From positions 3,100,001 through 3,164,000 of the forward strand of contig NZ_CP046172.1 of the NCBI RefSeq assembly GCF_011801145.1: 64,000 nt of DNA, written 5' to 3'. Of this stretch, positions 17,694 to 26,179 are shown piece after piece (position 1 is the stretch's first letter; each line of letters begins with the position of its first letter). This DNA is from Nocardia arthritidis (GTDB lineage Bacteria > Actinomycetota > Actinomycetes > Mycobacteriales > Mycobacteriaceae). The notes beneath the pieces are model-generated. The model searched no databases, had not been told where the DNA came from, and worked only from the letters and a program-made list of their open reading frames with translations. Position numbers and translations under genes: made by a program.

Positions 17694-17993
17694 TTATTCG
17701 AGAATCCCTGCGGGCAACTCGCAGCCGAGTGCGGCGGCGAGGAGCCGGTAATGCGGTGGGGCCCAGCCGGTTCCGCAGGATTGGCAGATGCAGCCGTCGG
17801 CGGTGATCTGGAGGGTGGCTTGCCGCACGAGTTCGCCTGCCGTGTCGGGTCGGTGGACGGTACGCACGCCGCAGGCCGGGCAGGCGGCGACGAGTTCCCA
17901 GCGGTGCCCGGCGGTCCGATTCCGCGCAACCGTCTGCGTCGGGCTGTGGGTCTACCTGACGATCCGACGAGCTATCAGCGCACCACTACCCAT
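17694..17993 (-). pseudogene. Zinc-ribbon-like small protein interrupted by an in-frame TAG
   Basis: Reading minus from ATG 17993 gives MGSGALIARRIVR, a TAG stop (17952-17954, codon 14), then an uninterrupted 85-codon frame to TAA 17694-17696. The latter contains HRWELVAACPACGVRTVHR and GCICQSCGTGWAPPHYRL. The cysteines (CPAC, CICQSC) suggest a zinc ribbon. No alternative start codon lies between the TAG and the conserved part. The simplest reading is one 99-codon gene with a nonsense mutation. Confidence 0.5.
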
Positions 17994-18385
17994 CTTGGAT
18001 CATTGCCGACCGGTCGCAGGGTATCCGATTGACGTTCTTCGGTCCGGTGCTCAGTCCGGCTTCCCGTGGGGAATTGGCCAGAGAGCTCTGGGACGGTTTC
18101 AGAACTATGGCGGCGACCGACGGTTTCTTCGAACTCGAACGCGTTCGTTCGCGCGAACCGATCCTCGACTGATTCCCGGATTCCGCGCTATCCGGGTCGC
18201 GTCGGTTGGTGACACGGCGGATGAGTCCGGGGCGTAACCGATCGGCTGTCAACGCGCCGAATGTATTGCATAGCCTGCCCCGATCACTGGTGGCTACATG
18301 ATATTTCGAGGTACTGCTACCGTCTCGATACACAGTCGCCGGCGCGGCGCTGGATTCGAATGCACACGTGCCCCAGGGGGGGTGC
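17994..18385. other. Intergenic region before the second type VII-like cluster
   Basis: I see no credible gene in this stretch. It should contain the promoter for the rightward four-gene cluster. An AGGGGGG ribosome site sits directly before ATG 18386. Confidence 0.45.
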
Positions 18386-18727
18386 ATGTCTTTGTTGGAT
18401 GGCATTGCCGACGCTGTCGATCGGGCAATCCTGGAACTTCAGCCATACGTATTGCCCGACTTAGCCGGTAAATTGCTGGGACATTCCAGTGTGGTGGGCG
18501 GCATCGATCCGCACATCGACGGTACGCAGGCGGCGACCGAGATGCCGGGCACCGCATTCGGTGCGGCGGCGGCGCGCATGGCCGAGCCGATCAAGAACGG
18601 CTACGACCAGCTGGCCCACGCGATGCTGGCCATGTCGGTGGCCTGTAGGCACGGCGCGGAAAGCTACCAGAAGATGGATAGCGAAATCGCCACGGCCATA
18701 GCGAAATACGACGGAGGCGCCATCTGA
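18386..18727 (+). CDS. ESX-type small helical protein (type VII secretion target-like)
   Basis: The 113-residue helical protein (MSLLDGIADAVDRAILELQP, ending SEIATAIAKYDGGAI) has size and pattern typical of actinobacterial type VII secretion target proteins. The stop overlaps the next ATG (TGATG at 18725-18729). It begins a four-gene operon to 21339. An ESX role is inferred; no ESX core genes are present. Confidence 0.65.
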   Translation: MSLLDGIADAVDRAILELQPYVLPDLAGKLLGHSSVVGGIDPHIDGTQAATEMPGTAFGAAAARMAEPIKNGYDQLAHAMLAMSVACRHGAESYQKMDSEIATAIAKYDGGAI

Positions 18728-20442
18728 TGGCCACCGTCGCAGAGATCATCGCGACCAATCCCGGCGCACTCGCCGCTATCGCGCAGTCGCTGACCGACAA
18801 GAACCGCAATGTCAGCAAAGCCATGGATCAGATGCGCCGCGACGTGGACACCGCCATGGACCTCTGGAGAGGTGACGCCGCTGCGAAAGCAAGCGCGAAA
18901 GGTATGGCGACACATCTGAAGGGCAGCCATATCACTACTGCCATCGATAGCCAGATCGAGGCGATCGACCTGGCATCGCGGACCTTGACCTCGGCACACG
19001 ACACCGTTGTCGATTGGAACAAACAGGCAGGCACTGCCGGATGCGCTGTCGCGCCGGACGGCCACGTCACGCCACCGACCATTTTCCGGCCCACCGCCCT
19101 GGACACCTCGAAAATGAGTCCGACCGAGCTGAATATCGTCAGCGCTCTGCTCCTCGCGCAGGCGAGCGCCGACGAGAAGGCGCGCACCATCGAGTCGCAC
19201 CTACTGCCCGCGGTCCGGGATTTCAACGATTCCGATACTGCGGCGGCCGCCGCGTTGAACAAGGCGACCGACACCGTGGCCGACCTGGTCCACGACCCCA
19301 AATCCGCCGATAACCTTCCACCGGATTTCCAGCCGATCCTCGATATGGCACGCGGCGGTCACCTGCCGTACCAAGACGATCCGCGGAAATTCCACGAGTG
19401 GTGGAGCGGACTCACTCCGGCGGAGAAGGACAAACTTGCCGAGATCAACCCGCAGATAGGCAATATCGACGGCATGCCCGCCGTCGACCGCGACCACTAC
19501 AACCGGCTACTGCTCGCCGATCTGCGGGCCAAGGGTGGGCCGGGCAAAGCGGGCTACGACGCGGTCGCCGGGCAGCTCGACGGCAAGGATCGGTTCCTGC
19601 TGCACCTGGACGACAAGGGCCGCGCCGCGATTGCCATCAACAATCCGGATACCGCGGCCAACATCTCCACCTTCGTGCCGGGCACCGGGTCGAAGCTGGA
19701 GGGTATCGCCGGTGACATGGGGCGGTGCGAACGGATGCTGACCCAGGCCAAGCGCGCTGGGGCGCCGGACAATACGTCGGTGGTGTGCTGGTACGGCTAC
19801 AACGCTCCACCCGAGATTCCCGATGCCCGCGATGCCGCTTACGCCAAAGCGGGGGCACCGGCGCTCGACAGTTTCCAGAATGGGCTGCGAGCCTCGCACG
19901 ACGGCGCGCCCTCCTACAACACCGTCGTCGGGCACAGTTACGGCACCACGCTCATCGGTTGGGCCGCGAGCAAGGGAAACAGTCTCGATGCCGATAATGT
20001 CGCACTCGTGGCCAGTCCGGGTACCACCGTCTACCGCGCGTCGGATTTGAACCTGACCGGCGTTCCGCATGACCAGGTGGCTCAACATGTCTGGGCGACA
20101 ACTTCCCGATTCGATCCGATTCACCTCGAGGCACACGAAAGAGGGACTCTCAAGGGTTTGGCGTGGGTGGCCCAGAATCCCGTTGCCGCGGTCGTGGCGC
20201 CACCGGTCGCGGCTTCGGAGGTGATCGATGACTATAAGAAGAACCCGGTCGGCCACTACGGCACGGATCCGGCGAATGCGGCGTACGGCGGCCGGACCTT
20301 CACCTCCGACACGGTTTCTCCCGACAAGGCACACAGCGCGTACTGGGATATCGACAACGAAGGTAAGCCGGATGAAAGACCGAACGAGGCACTGCGCAAT
20401 CTGGGCTACCTGATCGCCAATAAGCCCGACCAGGTCCACTGA
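18727..20442 (+). CDS. WXG-like N-terminal protein with alpha/beta hydrolase (DUF1023) domain
   Basis: The 571-residue protein starts with a helical domain carrying a W-x-G-like motif (MDLWRGDAAAKASAK, W47). It ends with an alpha/beta hydrolase of the DUF1023 type. The nucleophile elbow GHSYGTT has its serine near residue 404. A possible acid lies in RFDPIHLEA and a histidine in SPDKAHSAYWD. Such proteins are large, probably exported partners of type VII small proteins; lipase or esterase activity is plausible. It is translationally coupled to the 113-residue protein. Confidence 0.75.
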   Translation: MATVAEIIATNPGALAAIAQSLTDKNRNVSKAMDQMRRDVDTAMDLWRGDAAAKASAKGMATHLKGSHITTAIDSQIEAIDLASRTLTSAHDTVVDWNKQAGTAGCAVAPDGHVTPPTIFRPTALDTSKMSPTELNIVSALLLAQASADEKARTIESHLLPAVRDFNDSDTAAAAALNKATDTVADLVHDPKSADNLPPDFQPILDMARGGHLPYQDDPRKFHEWWSGLTPAEKDKLAEINPQIGNIDGMPAVDRDHYNRLLLADLRAKGGPGKAGYDAVAGQLDGKDRFLLHLDDKGRAAIAINNPDTAANISTFVPGTGSKLEGIAGDMGRCERMLTQAKRAGAPDNTSVVCWYGYNAPPEIPDARDAAYAKAGAPALDSFQNGLRASHDGAPSYNTVVGHSYGTTLIGWAASKGNSLDADNVALVASPGTTVYRASDLNLTGVPHDQVAQHVWATTSRFDPIHLEAHERGTLKGLAWVAQNPVAAVVAPPVAASEVIDDYKKNPVGHYGTDPANAAYGGRTFTSDTVSPDKAHSAYWDIDNEGKPDERPNEALRNLGYLIANKPDQVH

Positions 20443-20456
20443 CCGGACAGGGAGCC

Positions 20457-20936
20457 ATGGTGGAATCCGCACTGACCGCCGATCTGGCGCAGGACCGGTT
20501 GCTCGCCTACCTTTCGGAGACGTTGGTGGCCCTGCCGAAGGAGTTCGGTTTGGCACTGCGCTCGGACAATCCGGAGTTGGCCGCCTTCCGCGAAATCGCC
20601 ACCGCGGCTCCGTACGACGACAACGATCACAGCGGTCGGGGACCGGTCGACCTGACGGTGGACTACTGGGTGACCGGAGTGCCCGAGGGCCGAATTGCGG
20701 TCGCCCTCGGGATGATTCGCGATATCTGGACCGCCCGCGGATGGCGGGCCGTCGGCCGCCCCGACCATGTGACCGCACGAACAGCCGACCGATACACCTT
20801 CGATGTTCAGGGCGCGCTGACCGGCGACGGTGTTTTCATCGACGGTGGACTGAGTATCGAGGGCCGCTCACCGCAATATCCGGGTCCGATCCGAAACCCA
20901 AGGCACACACTGCCTTTCATACTGGAACGGCCATGA
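20457..20936 (+). CDS. Hypothetical protein, operon partner of the DUF1023 protein
   Basis: The 159-residue soluble protein (LAQDRLLAYLSETLVALPKE, GRGPVDLTVDYWVTGVPEGR, DRYTFDVQGALTGDGVFIDG) lies 14 bp after the hydrolase gene and 16 bp before the YbaB-like gene. It lacks a signal sequence and could be a cytoplasmic chaperone or immunity-type partner. That role comes from position only. Confidence 0.6.
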   Translation: MVESALTADLAQDRLLAYLSETLVALPKEFGLALRSDNPELAAFREIATAAPYDDNDHSGRGPVDLTVDYWVTGVPEGRIAVALGMIRDIWTARGWRAVGRPDHVTARTADRYTFDVQGALTGDGVFIDGGLSIEGRSPQYPGPIRNPRHTLPFILERP

Positions 20937-20952
20937 TCCCCGAGGAACGACG

Positions 20953-21339
20953 ATGACCGACACCGATGCGGCGCTGGAGCGACTCATGGTCAAGGCCGCG
21001 CACCTTCAGGATGAACTCGCTCAGATCTGCTGTCATGCCACGGCGGCCGACGGTCAGGTACAGGTGACCGTGGATGTGGCGGGGGCCATTGTCGAGTTGT
21101 CGCTCGCCGCCACGCTCTACGGCACCGACCTCGGTGACCTTGCCGCCGCCATCACCGCGGCACATACCGCCGCCCACGCCGAGGCCGCCCAGATCGCCAC
21201 CGACCTGCAGCGCGAACTCCGCGACGACCCGTACACCGCTGCCATCGCCACCCGTCTGGCCGCCGCAGGCCGACAAACCCCACCCCAGCCCGCCTACGAC
21301 GACAGCTGTCGAGCTCAGGCGAATGAGTCCGCGTGGTGA
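20953..21339 (+). CDS. YbaB/EbfC-like protein
   Basis: The 128-residue protein has the YbaB/EbfC pattern: a long N-terminal helix, a beta segment (GQVQVTVDVAGAIVELSLAA) and a C-terminal helix (DLAAAITAAHTAAHAEAAQI). YbaB-like genes often follow type VII substrate genes in Nocardia and Mycobacterium, where their DNA-binding role is uncertain. It is the last gene before the left end of the integrative element. Confidence 0.7.
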   Translation: MTDTDAALERLMVKAAHLQDELAQICCHATAADGQVQVTVDVAGAIVELSLAATLYGTDLGDLAAAITAAHTAAHAEAAQIATDLQRELRDDPYTAAIATRLAAAGRQTPPQPAYDDSCRAQANESAW

Positions 21340-21381
21340 GTTGACCGAGAGTGCAGACACCACCGGCCGCGCCGGAGGATT

Positions 21382-21424
21382 GTGGGGCGGGCGGGGCTCG
21401 AACCCGCGACCAATGGATTATGAG
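21382..21424 (-). repeat. Left attachment site: 3' half of tRNA-Met
   Basis: These 43 bp are identical to 42436-42478 and match the tRNA-Met(CAT) gene from anticodon to the encoded CCA. Identity stops sharply at both ends. The 5' half of a tRNA is missing here, so this is an att duplication and not a functional tRNA. Confidence 0.9.
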
Positions 21425-21547
21425 ATCAAATGGGCTCGACGCTGTTCTGACCAGCGAAAATACTGCTCAGAGACAAGCATATCGGGGAAATACATTGGTC
21501 TTCAATCACTCTCTTGGTGATCTTGTCAGGCTTGATTCATAAGCAGC

Positions 21548-22177
21548 TTACGATTTCACGCTGAACGACCCTCCACACACTCCGCAAATGATGGCACCGC
21601 GCCTAAAGATGCTCGGTGCGACTCGGATTCGTCGCTGGCATTGGCATATCGCGGTGATTCCGTTGTTGCTGTTGTTTCGTTGTGGGGGTTCGGGTTCTCG
21701 GCGCCGGTGGGCGATCAATGCCAGGTCGAGTTCATCGAGTTGAGGGCGGTACAGGCGCTGGGTTTTGGGTGGCACGGTGGTGATGGTCCATCCGTATTCG
21801 TCGTCCTGGTCGAGGTTGAGGCCGAGTTCTTCGCCGAGTTCGCGGTAGTGGTGGTTGTGGTAGCGCCCTTGCCGTGAGGTGTCTTTGATCTCGCGTACCA
21901 CGGCAAGCCCGTGCGCGGCTTCGTGGAGCAGGGTGCCGAGCACATCGACCGGGCCGCGGTCGAGTCCTTCGCCACCGACGAACAGCTCGTGTATTTCGTA
22001 GTCGCCGCGGACCCACCGGAACGCCGCGAAGTGCCCGAGGTTCAGCCCGGCCGGCGTCGTGCCGGAGGCGATGGTTAATACGACTTCGGGGACATCCGGG
22101 CTGCGTCGGCGGATCGCCGCCCAGACAGATTCCAGGGCGGCGACCAACAGTCCGGTAACCGTCATCGGCACCGTCAA
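21548..22177 (-). CDS. SprT-like zinc metalloprotease
   Basis: The 209-residue protein has the zinc-binding motif HEAAH (residues 85-89) in LLHEAAHGLAVV. A GRYHNHHYRELGEELGL segment provides the usual downstream SprT context. A C-terminal zinc ribbon with cysteine pairs follows (CQCQRR and CGVCGG). SprT/Spartan proteins cleave DNA-protein crosslinks, and phage- and element-borne versions are common. Its ATG overlaps the stop of the DNA methyltransferase (ATGA), so the two are co-translated. Repair of crosslinks to a methyltransferase is an attractive but untested link. Confidence 0.75.
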   Translation of the reverse strand: MTVPMTVTGLLVAALESVWAAIRRRSPDVPEVVLTIASGTTPAGLNLGHFAAFRWVRGDYEIHELFVGGEGLDRGPVDVLGTLLHEAAHGLAVVREIKDTSRQGRYHNHHYRELGEELGLNLDQDDEYGWTITTVPPKTQRLYRPQLDELDLALIAHRRREPEPPQRNNSNNGITAICQCQRRIRVAPSIFRRGAIICGVCGGSFSVKS

Positions 22178-23691
22178 CTCACTTGCTGCCCGAGCGCTTC
22201 GGCCACGGCCGAGATCAGATCCCGGGCGGCGGGCGGGGTGACCGCGTTTCCTGCCAGCCGGACCTGTTCGCGCCGGTTACCGTGCATCACGTAGTCGGGG
22301 TCAAAGGCCATGGCCTGTTTGATCTCCGACGGTTCCAGCATCCGGAACTCACAGTCCTCGATGCGTGGCGTTACCGGGTTGGCCAGGCCGTGGTGATTGC
22401 CCGCCGCCGCGACCGTATCCAATGGCTCAGCAGTGGATTTCGCGGTGTTGTGGTTCCGCAGCGGCACCACCACCGCCCACCGATCCCGCGTCGGCACTGT
22501 GCCGTGGGGATCCATCGTGCTGTGCGCGGTCTCGTGCCCGTAGTAGGACACCAGCACGCCGGTCTCCGAACGAGTGGTCATGGTCCGCATCGGCACCGTC
22601 ACCGGCTGTGCTTGCTTGCCGTCGCGGCCTTCCACCGGCACCAGTAGTGCGTCGTTTTCCCGGGTCGTGCGGGTCGGCATCGGCTCGGCCACCGACACCG
22701 CCTGATCCCGCCACGTCCCACCGGTCGGCACTAGCAGAGCGTGATTGGAGCCATCCGCCACGACCGTCGCCAAAGTGTCCGTGGTCGAGAAGTTCCGCAC
22801 CCGCCCCGACCGGAACAACGACAGGAACGACTCGTCCCCGAACCTCGCCAACCCGGCCTCGATCCGCGCCACCGTCTTCGCCGCCAGGGGCTTGTCGCGG
22901 TCCCCGATCCGCTGCCCCCGCAAACTCCAGTCGATCACCGTCGCCGCCGGTAACCAGTCCGGCTCCACGATCGTGTTACGGCAGGTGACATTCGGGCACC
23001 GCCACACATACTGTGCCCGGTACCGGCCCCAGCGGCGTACCGGATCCTTCCACGCCTGTACCGCCGAGATCACCCGATCACACTGCGGGCACCAGGCTTT
23101 CGGCCGCGTCCACGCCTCCAGATCCGGAGTCCGGTCTCCGCGTCGCCAGAACACCACATATACCCGATCCCGCGACTGCGGAGCCGGAGCCCCGGCCGCC
23201 TGGGCGTGCATCGAATTCAGATACACCGTGCGATGGGAATAGCCGAGTGCGTCCATCGCGTGCAGCCACGAGGAGAACAGCACCCATTTCGCGGCGTCGA
23301 CGACGTTCTCCACGATGATCCCGCGATAGCGGTGAAACTCGGTGAACCGCACCACATCCCACATCGTCGCCCGTGACCGTTCGGCCGCCTCGTCGGGCAG
23401 GATCTCCCCGAAAAGGTCCGGTGTCGCGTCCACATTCCGCTTCCGCCCTCGGGCTTGGGAATGATTCGTGCACTCCGGTGACGCCCACAACAGATCCGTA
23501 CGCGGATACCGACGCGGATCCACCTGCGAGATATCTGCGCAATCATGATCGGTCTCCGGATGGTTCTCGTTATGCGTCTCGATCGCCAACCGCCAATGAT
23601 TCGCGGCCATCCGCACCCGCACCCCCGCCACCTGCACCGCACCCGAGGTGGAACCCCCAGCACCACAAAACAAATCGGTCACCGTCAACAT
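22174..23691 (-). CDS. C5-cytosine DNA methyltransferase
   Basis: The 505-residue enzyme has motif I DLFCGAGGS (6-14). Motif IV is SPECTNHS with catalytic C74, a variant of the usual PCQ. Motif VI is ENV (128-130), motif VIII QSRDRVY, and motif X a C-terminal GNAVTPPAARDL. Between VIII and IX a zinc-ribbon-like insert (CPQCD, CPNVTC) lies in the target-recognition zone. It methylates cytosine in an unknown sequence. No restriction enzyme of matching composition is coupled to it, so it may be an orphan protecting the element. Confidence 0.85.
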   Translation of the reverse strand: MLTVTDLFCGAGGSTSGAVQVAGVRVRMAANHWRLAIETHNENHPETDHDCADISQVDPRRYPRTDLLWASPECTNHSQARGRKRNVDATPDLFGEILPDEAAERSRATMWDVVRFTEFHRYRGIIVENVVDAAKWVLFSSWLHAMDALGYSHRTVYLNSMHAQAAGAPAPQSRDRVYVVFWRRGDRTPDLEAWTRPKAWCPQCDRVISAVQAWKDPVRRWGRYRAQYVWRCPNVTCRNTIVEPDWLPAATVIDWSLRGQRIGDRDKPLAAKTVARIEAGLARFGDESFLSLFRSGRVRNFSTTDTLATVVADGSNHALLVPTGGTWRDQAVSVAEPMPTRTTRENDALLVPVEGRDGKQAQPVTVPMRTMTTRSETGVLVSYYGHETAHSTMDPHGTVPTRDRWAVVVPLRNHNTAKSTAEPLDTVAAAGNHHGLANPVTPRIEDCEFRMLEPSEIKQAMAFDPDYVMHGNRREQVRLAGNAVTPPAARDLISAVAEALGQQVS

Positions 23692-24032
23692 CCGCCTGAT
23701 CCCTCCGGCTCATTGACACGTACGTGTCAACCTGGAAACCCGGAGGGGCGCGATGATCTCCTCAGCGCGCGCCGCGCCCCTTCCGGGGCAGGCCCTCGGC
23801 CTGCCCGCACCGCCTGCCTTCGCGCCGTAGGAGCCGGGGGTGTGAGGGGACGCGCCATGGCGTGCACGGACGAATTCCGTTCCACTCCAGCCGAGTTGGT
23901 CCACGCCAGGTGACAAGGAATTCGTCCGTGCCGGGCGCGGACCCTCACACCCCCGGGGACGGCGCGATTACACTGCGGCGCGCGCTCAACCTAATCGCCG
24001 ATAGACTAATATCTTTGTACGACGGAAATAAT
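23692..24032. other. Intergenic region holding a large hairpin
   Basis: No gene is supported in this 341-bp stretch. Base composition falls sharply toward the AT-richer module at its right end. Most of the middle is the inverted repeat described next. Confidence 0.6.
23834..23955. repeat. Large imperfect inverted repeat between methyltransferase and nuclease module
   Basis: The left arm starts near 23834 (CCGGGGGTGTGAGGGG) and ends in CACGGACGAATTCC. The right arm (23917-23955) is its near-complement, with small bulges in the middle. Arms of about 40 bp enclose a loop of about 38 bp. It could be a bidirectional terminator, an origin or transfer structure, or a structured RNA. Confidence 0.65.
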
Positions 24033-24566
24033 TTAAGACACCCCAAGACCGCCACACATGATCGCTTTAAGGTACCGTCTACGAAGTAAATCAATTAGGT
24101 CGGACGTAGATGTGAGAGATTTTATTTCAGCAGTCGTCAGAATCAATATTCTGATCTGCCGAGCCATGGCGCCGATTCCAAGCGCATGGGCGTTGGTCCC
24201 TCTAGATGCGCTTCCGGTAACTCCATTATTGGAAATCAGTATCCCTGTTTCGACTGCCCTGTTCGCAAGAATATTTATAAAGTATCCTAGAGTGCTACTG
24301 TCCACAGGCTTATTCCAGTACTTACACTCCACTAACATTACATGCGGAAAAGTCGGAAGCCCGTTTGGATGTTTTTCATTTCCAACACCCAAATCAATTT
24401 GTTCGGTTGCAAAATAGCTGGAGACATTGCGCTCCACAAAACATCCTGGAATGCATTCGAATAAGTAGGCCGCAAGAGCTTCGTATGCCTTACCTTGACT
24501 GTCGGGATCAGAGGCGGTCTCAGCTGCATAAAGAAGGCGTTGAACCTCGTTGGGATCCAGACTCAT
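24033..24566 (-). CDS. PD-(D/E)XK nuclease, second gene of the candidate defence module
   Basis: The 177-residue protein reads as a single restriction-endonuclease-like (Mrr/REase fold) domain. Helix 1 is GKAYEALAAYLFE. A first acidic residue is D58 in EQIDLGVGN, and the ECK triad is E80-C81-K82 in VMLVECKYWNKPVDS. GILISNNGVTG follows. All catalytic positions are intact. It has no DNA-recognition domain of its own and overlaps the upstream HTH-containing gene by four bases, so the two proteins are probably made together. Codon use is AT-rich compared with both flanks, indicating recent acquisition. Confidence 0.7.
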   Translation of the reverse strand: MSLDPNEVQRLLYAAETASDPDSQGKAYEALAAYLFECIPGCFVERNVSSYFATEQIDLGVGNEKHPNGLPTFPHVMLVECKYWNKPVDSSTLGYFINILANRAVETGILISNNGVTGSASRGTNAHALGIGAMARQIRILILTTAEIKSLTSTSDLIDLLRRRYLKAIMCGGLGVS

Positions 24567-25771
24567 CGCAGTCCATGCACCAGAAGATTGCGAGCATGTC
24601 TAAGAAACGCCCCCAAGGGTTGAGATTCTAGGCTGGAAAACAGATCATCGATGGTCGTTGTAAGGACTAGATTTCCTCCGCCAAAGTCAGGAAGCATCGA
24701 GCTAATCGGTTCCACATATACCAATAATCCAAGGCTGCTTCCACTACTTCGAACGTACTCTGAAAGGCGATTCTCTTCTTGTAACAAGTCGTTACTTGAC
24801 CGACTCCTAGTTTTGACACTGACTATTACAGTCCCATCCCCCCATGCCAAATCGAGGTTTGGGACTTGAGCCGCGAAATGATACTCGTCCACCCCGGACA
24901 CTACATACGCACCGTTGTATGCAAACAGTGCTTTCAAAGAATCGACAGCTACTGCACCGGCTCGAGGACCTTTACGTGCTTTATCTATATGTTTACTTAA
25001 TTCTGGAACACTGATTTCCACATTCAGCCCCGGAATTGTGAGAGCTTCAGATTCTAAACTCTGAAAAGAGGGCGCAGTTGGACTGTGTAGCCCTCTCAAA
25101 AAGATGCCAGTATGGAGATTGAGTGCACTTACATTTGTTGCCAACGAATTTGCTACCATCACCCCGGACAATGCCGGTGGGATATCTCCAGGCGGCTCGA
25201 CAATTACAAGTAGTGGGAGTTCCTTACCTAAGCATATTCCAATCTCCATATAAATGGAGGTGACTGCGGAATCTCTGGTATTTTCTATTGTGGGGATTAT
25301 CCCAATCCCGCAATCAAACTCTCCTAGGGGAACTCGGCTCAGCTCTGCGCCAGCACCAAGATCTGAACTAAGTACTGTTTCCAGGCCCTTGAGAGAAAGG
25401 ATTTCCGTCAGCGACGTAAGGTCTACTCCGGAAGGGGACATTATTAAGCAACGCTTGTGATTAGTAGGGCGACTTGTGTGAGAAATCGCGGTGGCTACGG
25501 CGAAATCTTCGGCATTGGTAGCCTGCGTTCTCTGAAATGCTTGTAACCAGAGTTCAGGGTTATCAACTCCGATGAATTCAAGTATGAGAGGAAAGTGTTC
25601 CGGTAACGGATTTCGCCCCCCTTCGAAAAGCTTCGCAATATAGGATCGGGATACACCGAGATGGTGAGCAATCGCTTGTTGGGTCACTTTTGCTCGCCTT
25701 CGCTCACGATCGAGCGCATGCATCAACTGCTCAAGACCAGTGATCGTCCCAAGCTCTGTAACATTTCCCAT
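24563..25771 (-). CDS. HTH, Rossmann-like (TIR/NDT-like) and REase-like three-domain protein
   Basis: The start is ATG 25771, with AAGGTGA upstream, giving 402 residues. Residues 14-65 form an XRE-type helix-turn-helix (VTQQAIAHHLGVSRSYIAKL). Residues 107-227 look like a Rossmann-like effector or sensor. RCLIMSPSG opens it, and IYMEIGICLGKELPLLVIVE contains E176 where TIR-like and nucleoside deoxyribosyltransferase-like domains have their catalytic glutamate. Residues 267-360 resemble a restriction-endonuclease fold with D307 and K320 (VIVSVKTR), though the usual acidic residue before K is serine. It is coupled to the small nuclease. Nucleotide sensing linked to DNA attack is inferred. A self-regulated toxin or a plain regulator are alternatives. 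Confidence 0.6.
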   Translation of the reverse strand: MGNVTELGTITGLEQLMHALDRERRRAKVTQQAIAHHLGVSRSYIAKLFEGGRNPLPEHFPLILEFIGVDNPELWLQAFQRTQATNAEDFAVATAISHTSRPTNHKRCLIMSPSGVDLTSLTEILSLKGLETVLSSDLGAGAELSRVPLGEFDCGIGIIPTIENTRDSAVTSIYMEIGICLGKELPLLVIVEPPGDIPPALSGVMVANSLATNVSALNLHTGIFLRGLHSPTAPSFQSLESEALTIPGLNVEISVPELSKHIDKARKGPRAGAVAVDSLKALFAYNGAYVVSGVDEYHFAAQVPNLDLAWGDGTVIVSVKTRSRSSNDLLQEENRLSEYVRSSGSSLGLLVYVEPISSMLPDFGGGNLVLTTTIDDLFSSLESQPLGAFLRHARNLLVHGLR

Positions 25772-26179
25772 AAATGTCACCTTCTAACTGTCCGTCAGAC
25801 AGCCGAACTCTACGCCCTTGATCTGACACAGACACATCGAACTTCCGTTCAACCGCCCATATTGCAACGACCTCCACTGATGCCTCAATCCACCCGTATC
25901 GACTCCCGTCCTTGACATTCCACACTCAACCACTTCCGTCACTTTCATCACTCCCGTTACCGCTACCCTAACTGCCAGCAATCAACCTGCACCAACTCCC
26001 ACGACCACGCCACGCAACATGTAGCCGAACCAACTTCCTTAACTCGACCCATCACACATCTCTCAACTGGACTCATCTCGCAACTTGGACCAACTTTCCC
26101 AACTTCACTTCTCTCTCCTTCTCATTTTCTCTGATCTTGAATATCTCTCCTTCCTCCTGACCTGACCTCCTCCACTTAC

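Noticed and set aside
21382..21424. A second tRNA-Met gene
   Set aside because: Only the 3' half is present; the D-arm and 5' acceptor strand are missing, so it is an attachment-site copy.
22174..25771. Methyltransferase and nuclease pair as one restriction-modification system
   Set aside because: They are separated by about 340 bp containing a hairpin, differ sharply in base composition, and each is coupled to a different partner. A functional link is not excluded but not supported.
25731..25925. A 64-codon minus-strand gene in front of the HTH/Rossmann-like gene
   Set aside because: The text is partly protein-like, but it overlaps the start and ribosome site of the larger gene and has no ribosome site of its own.
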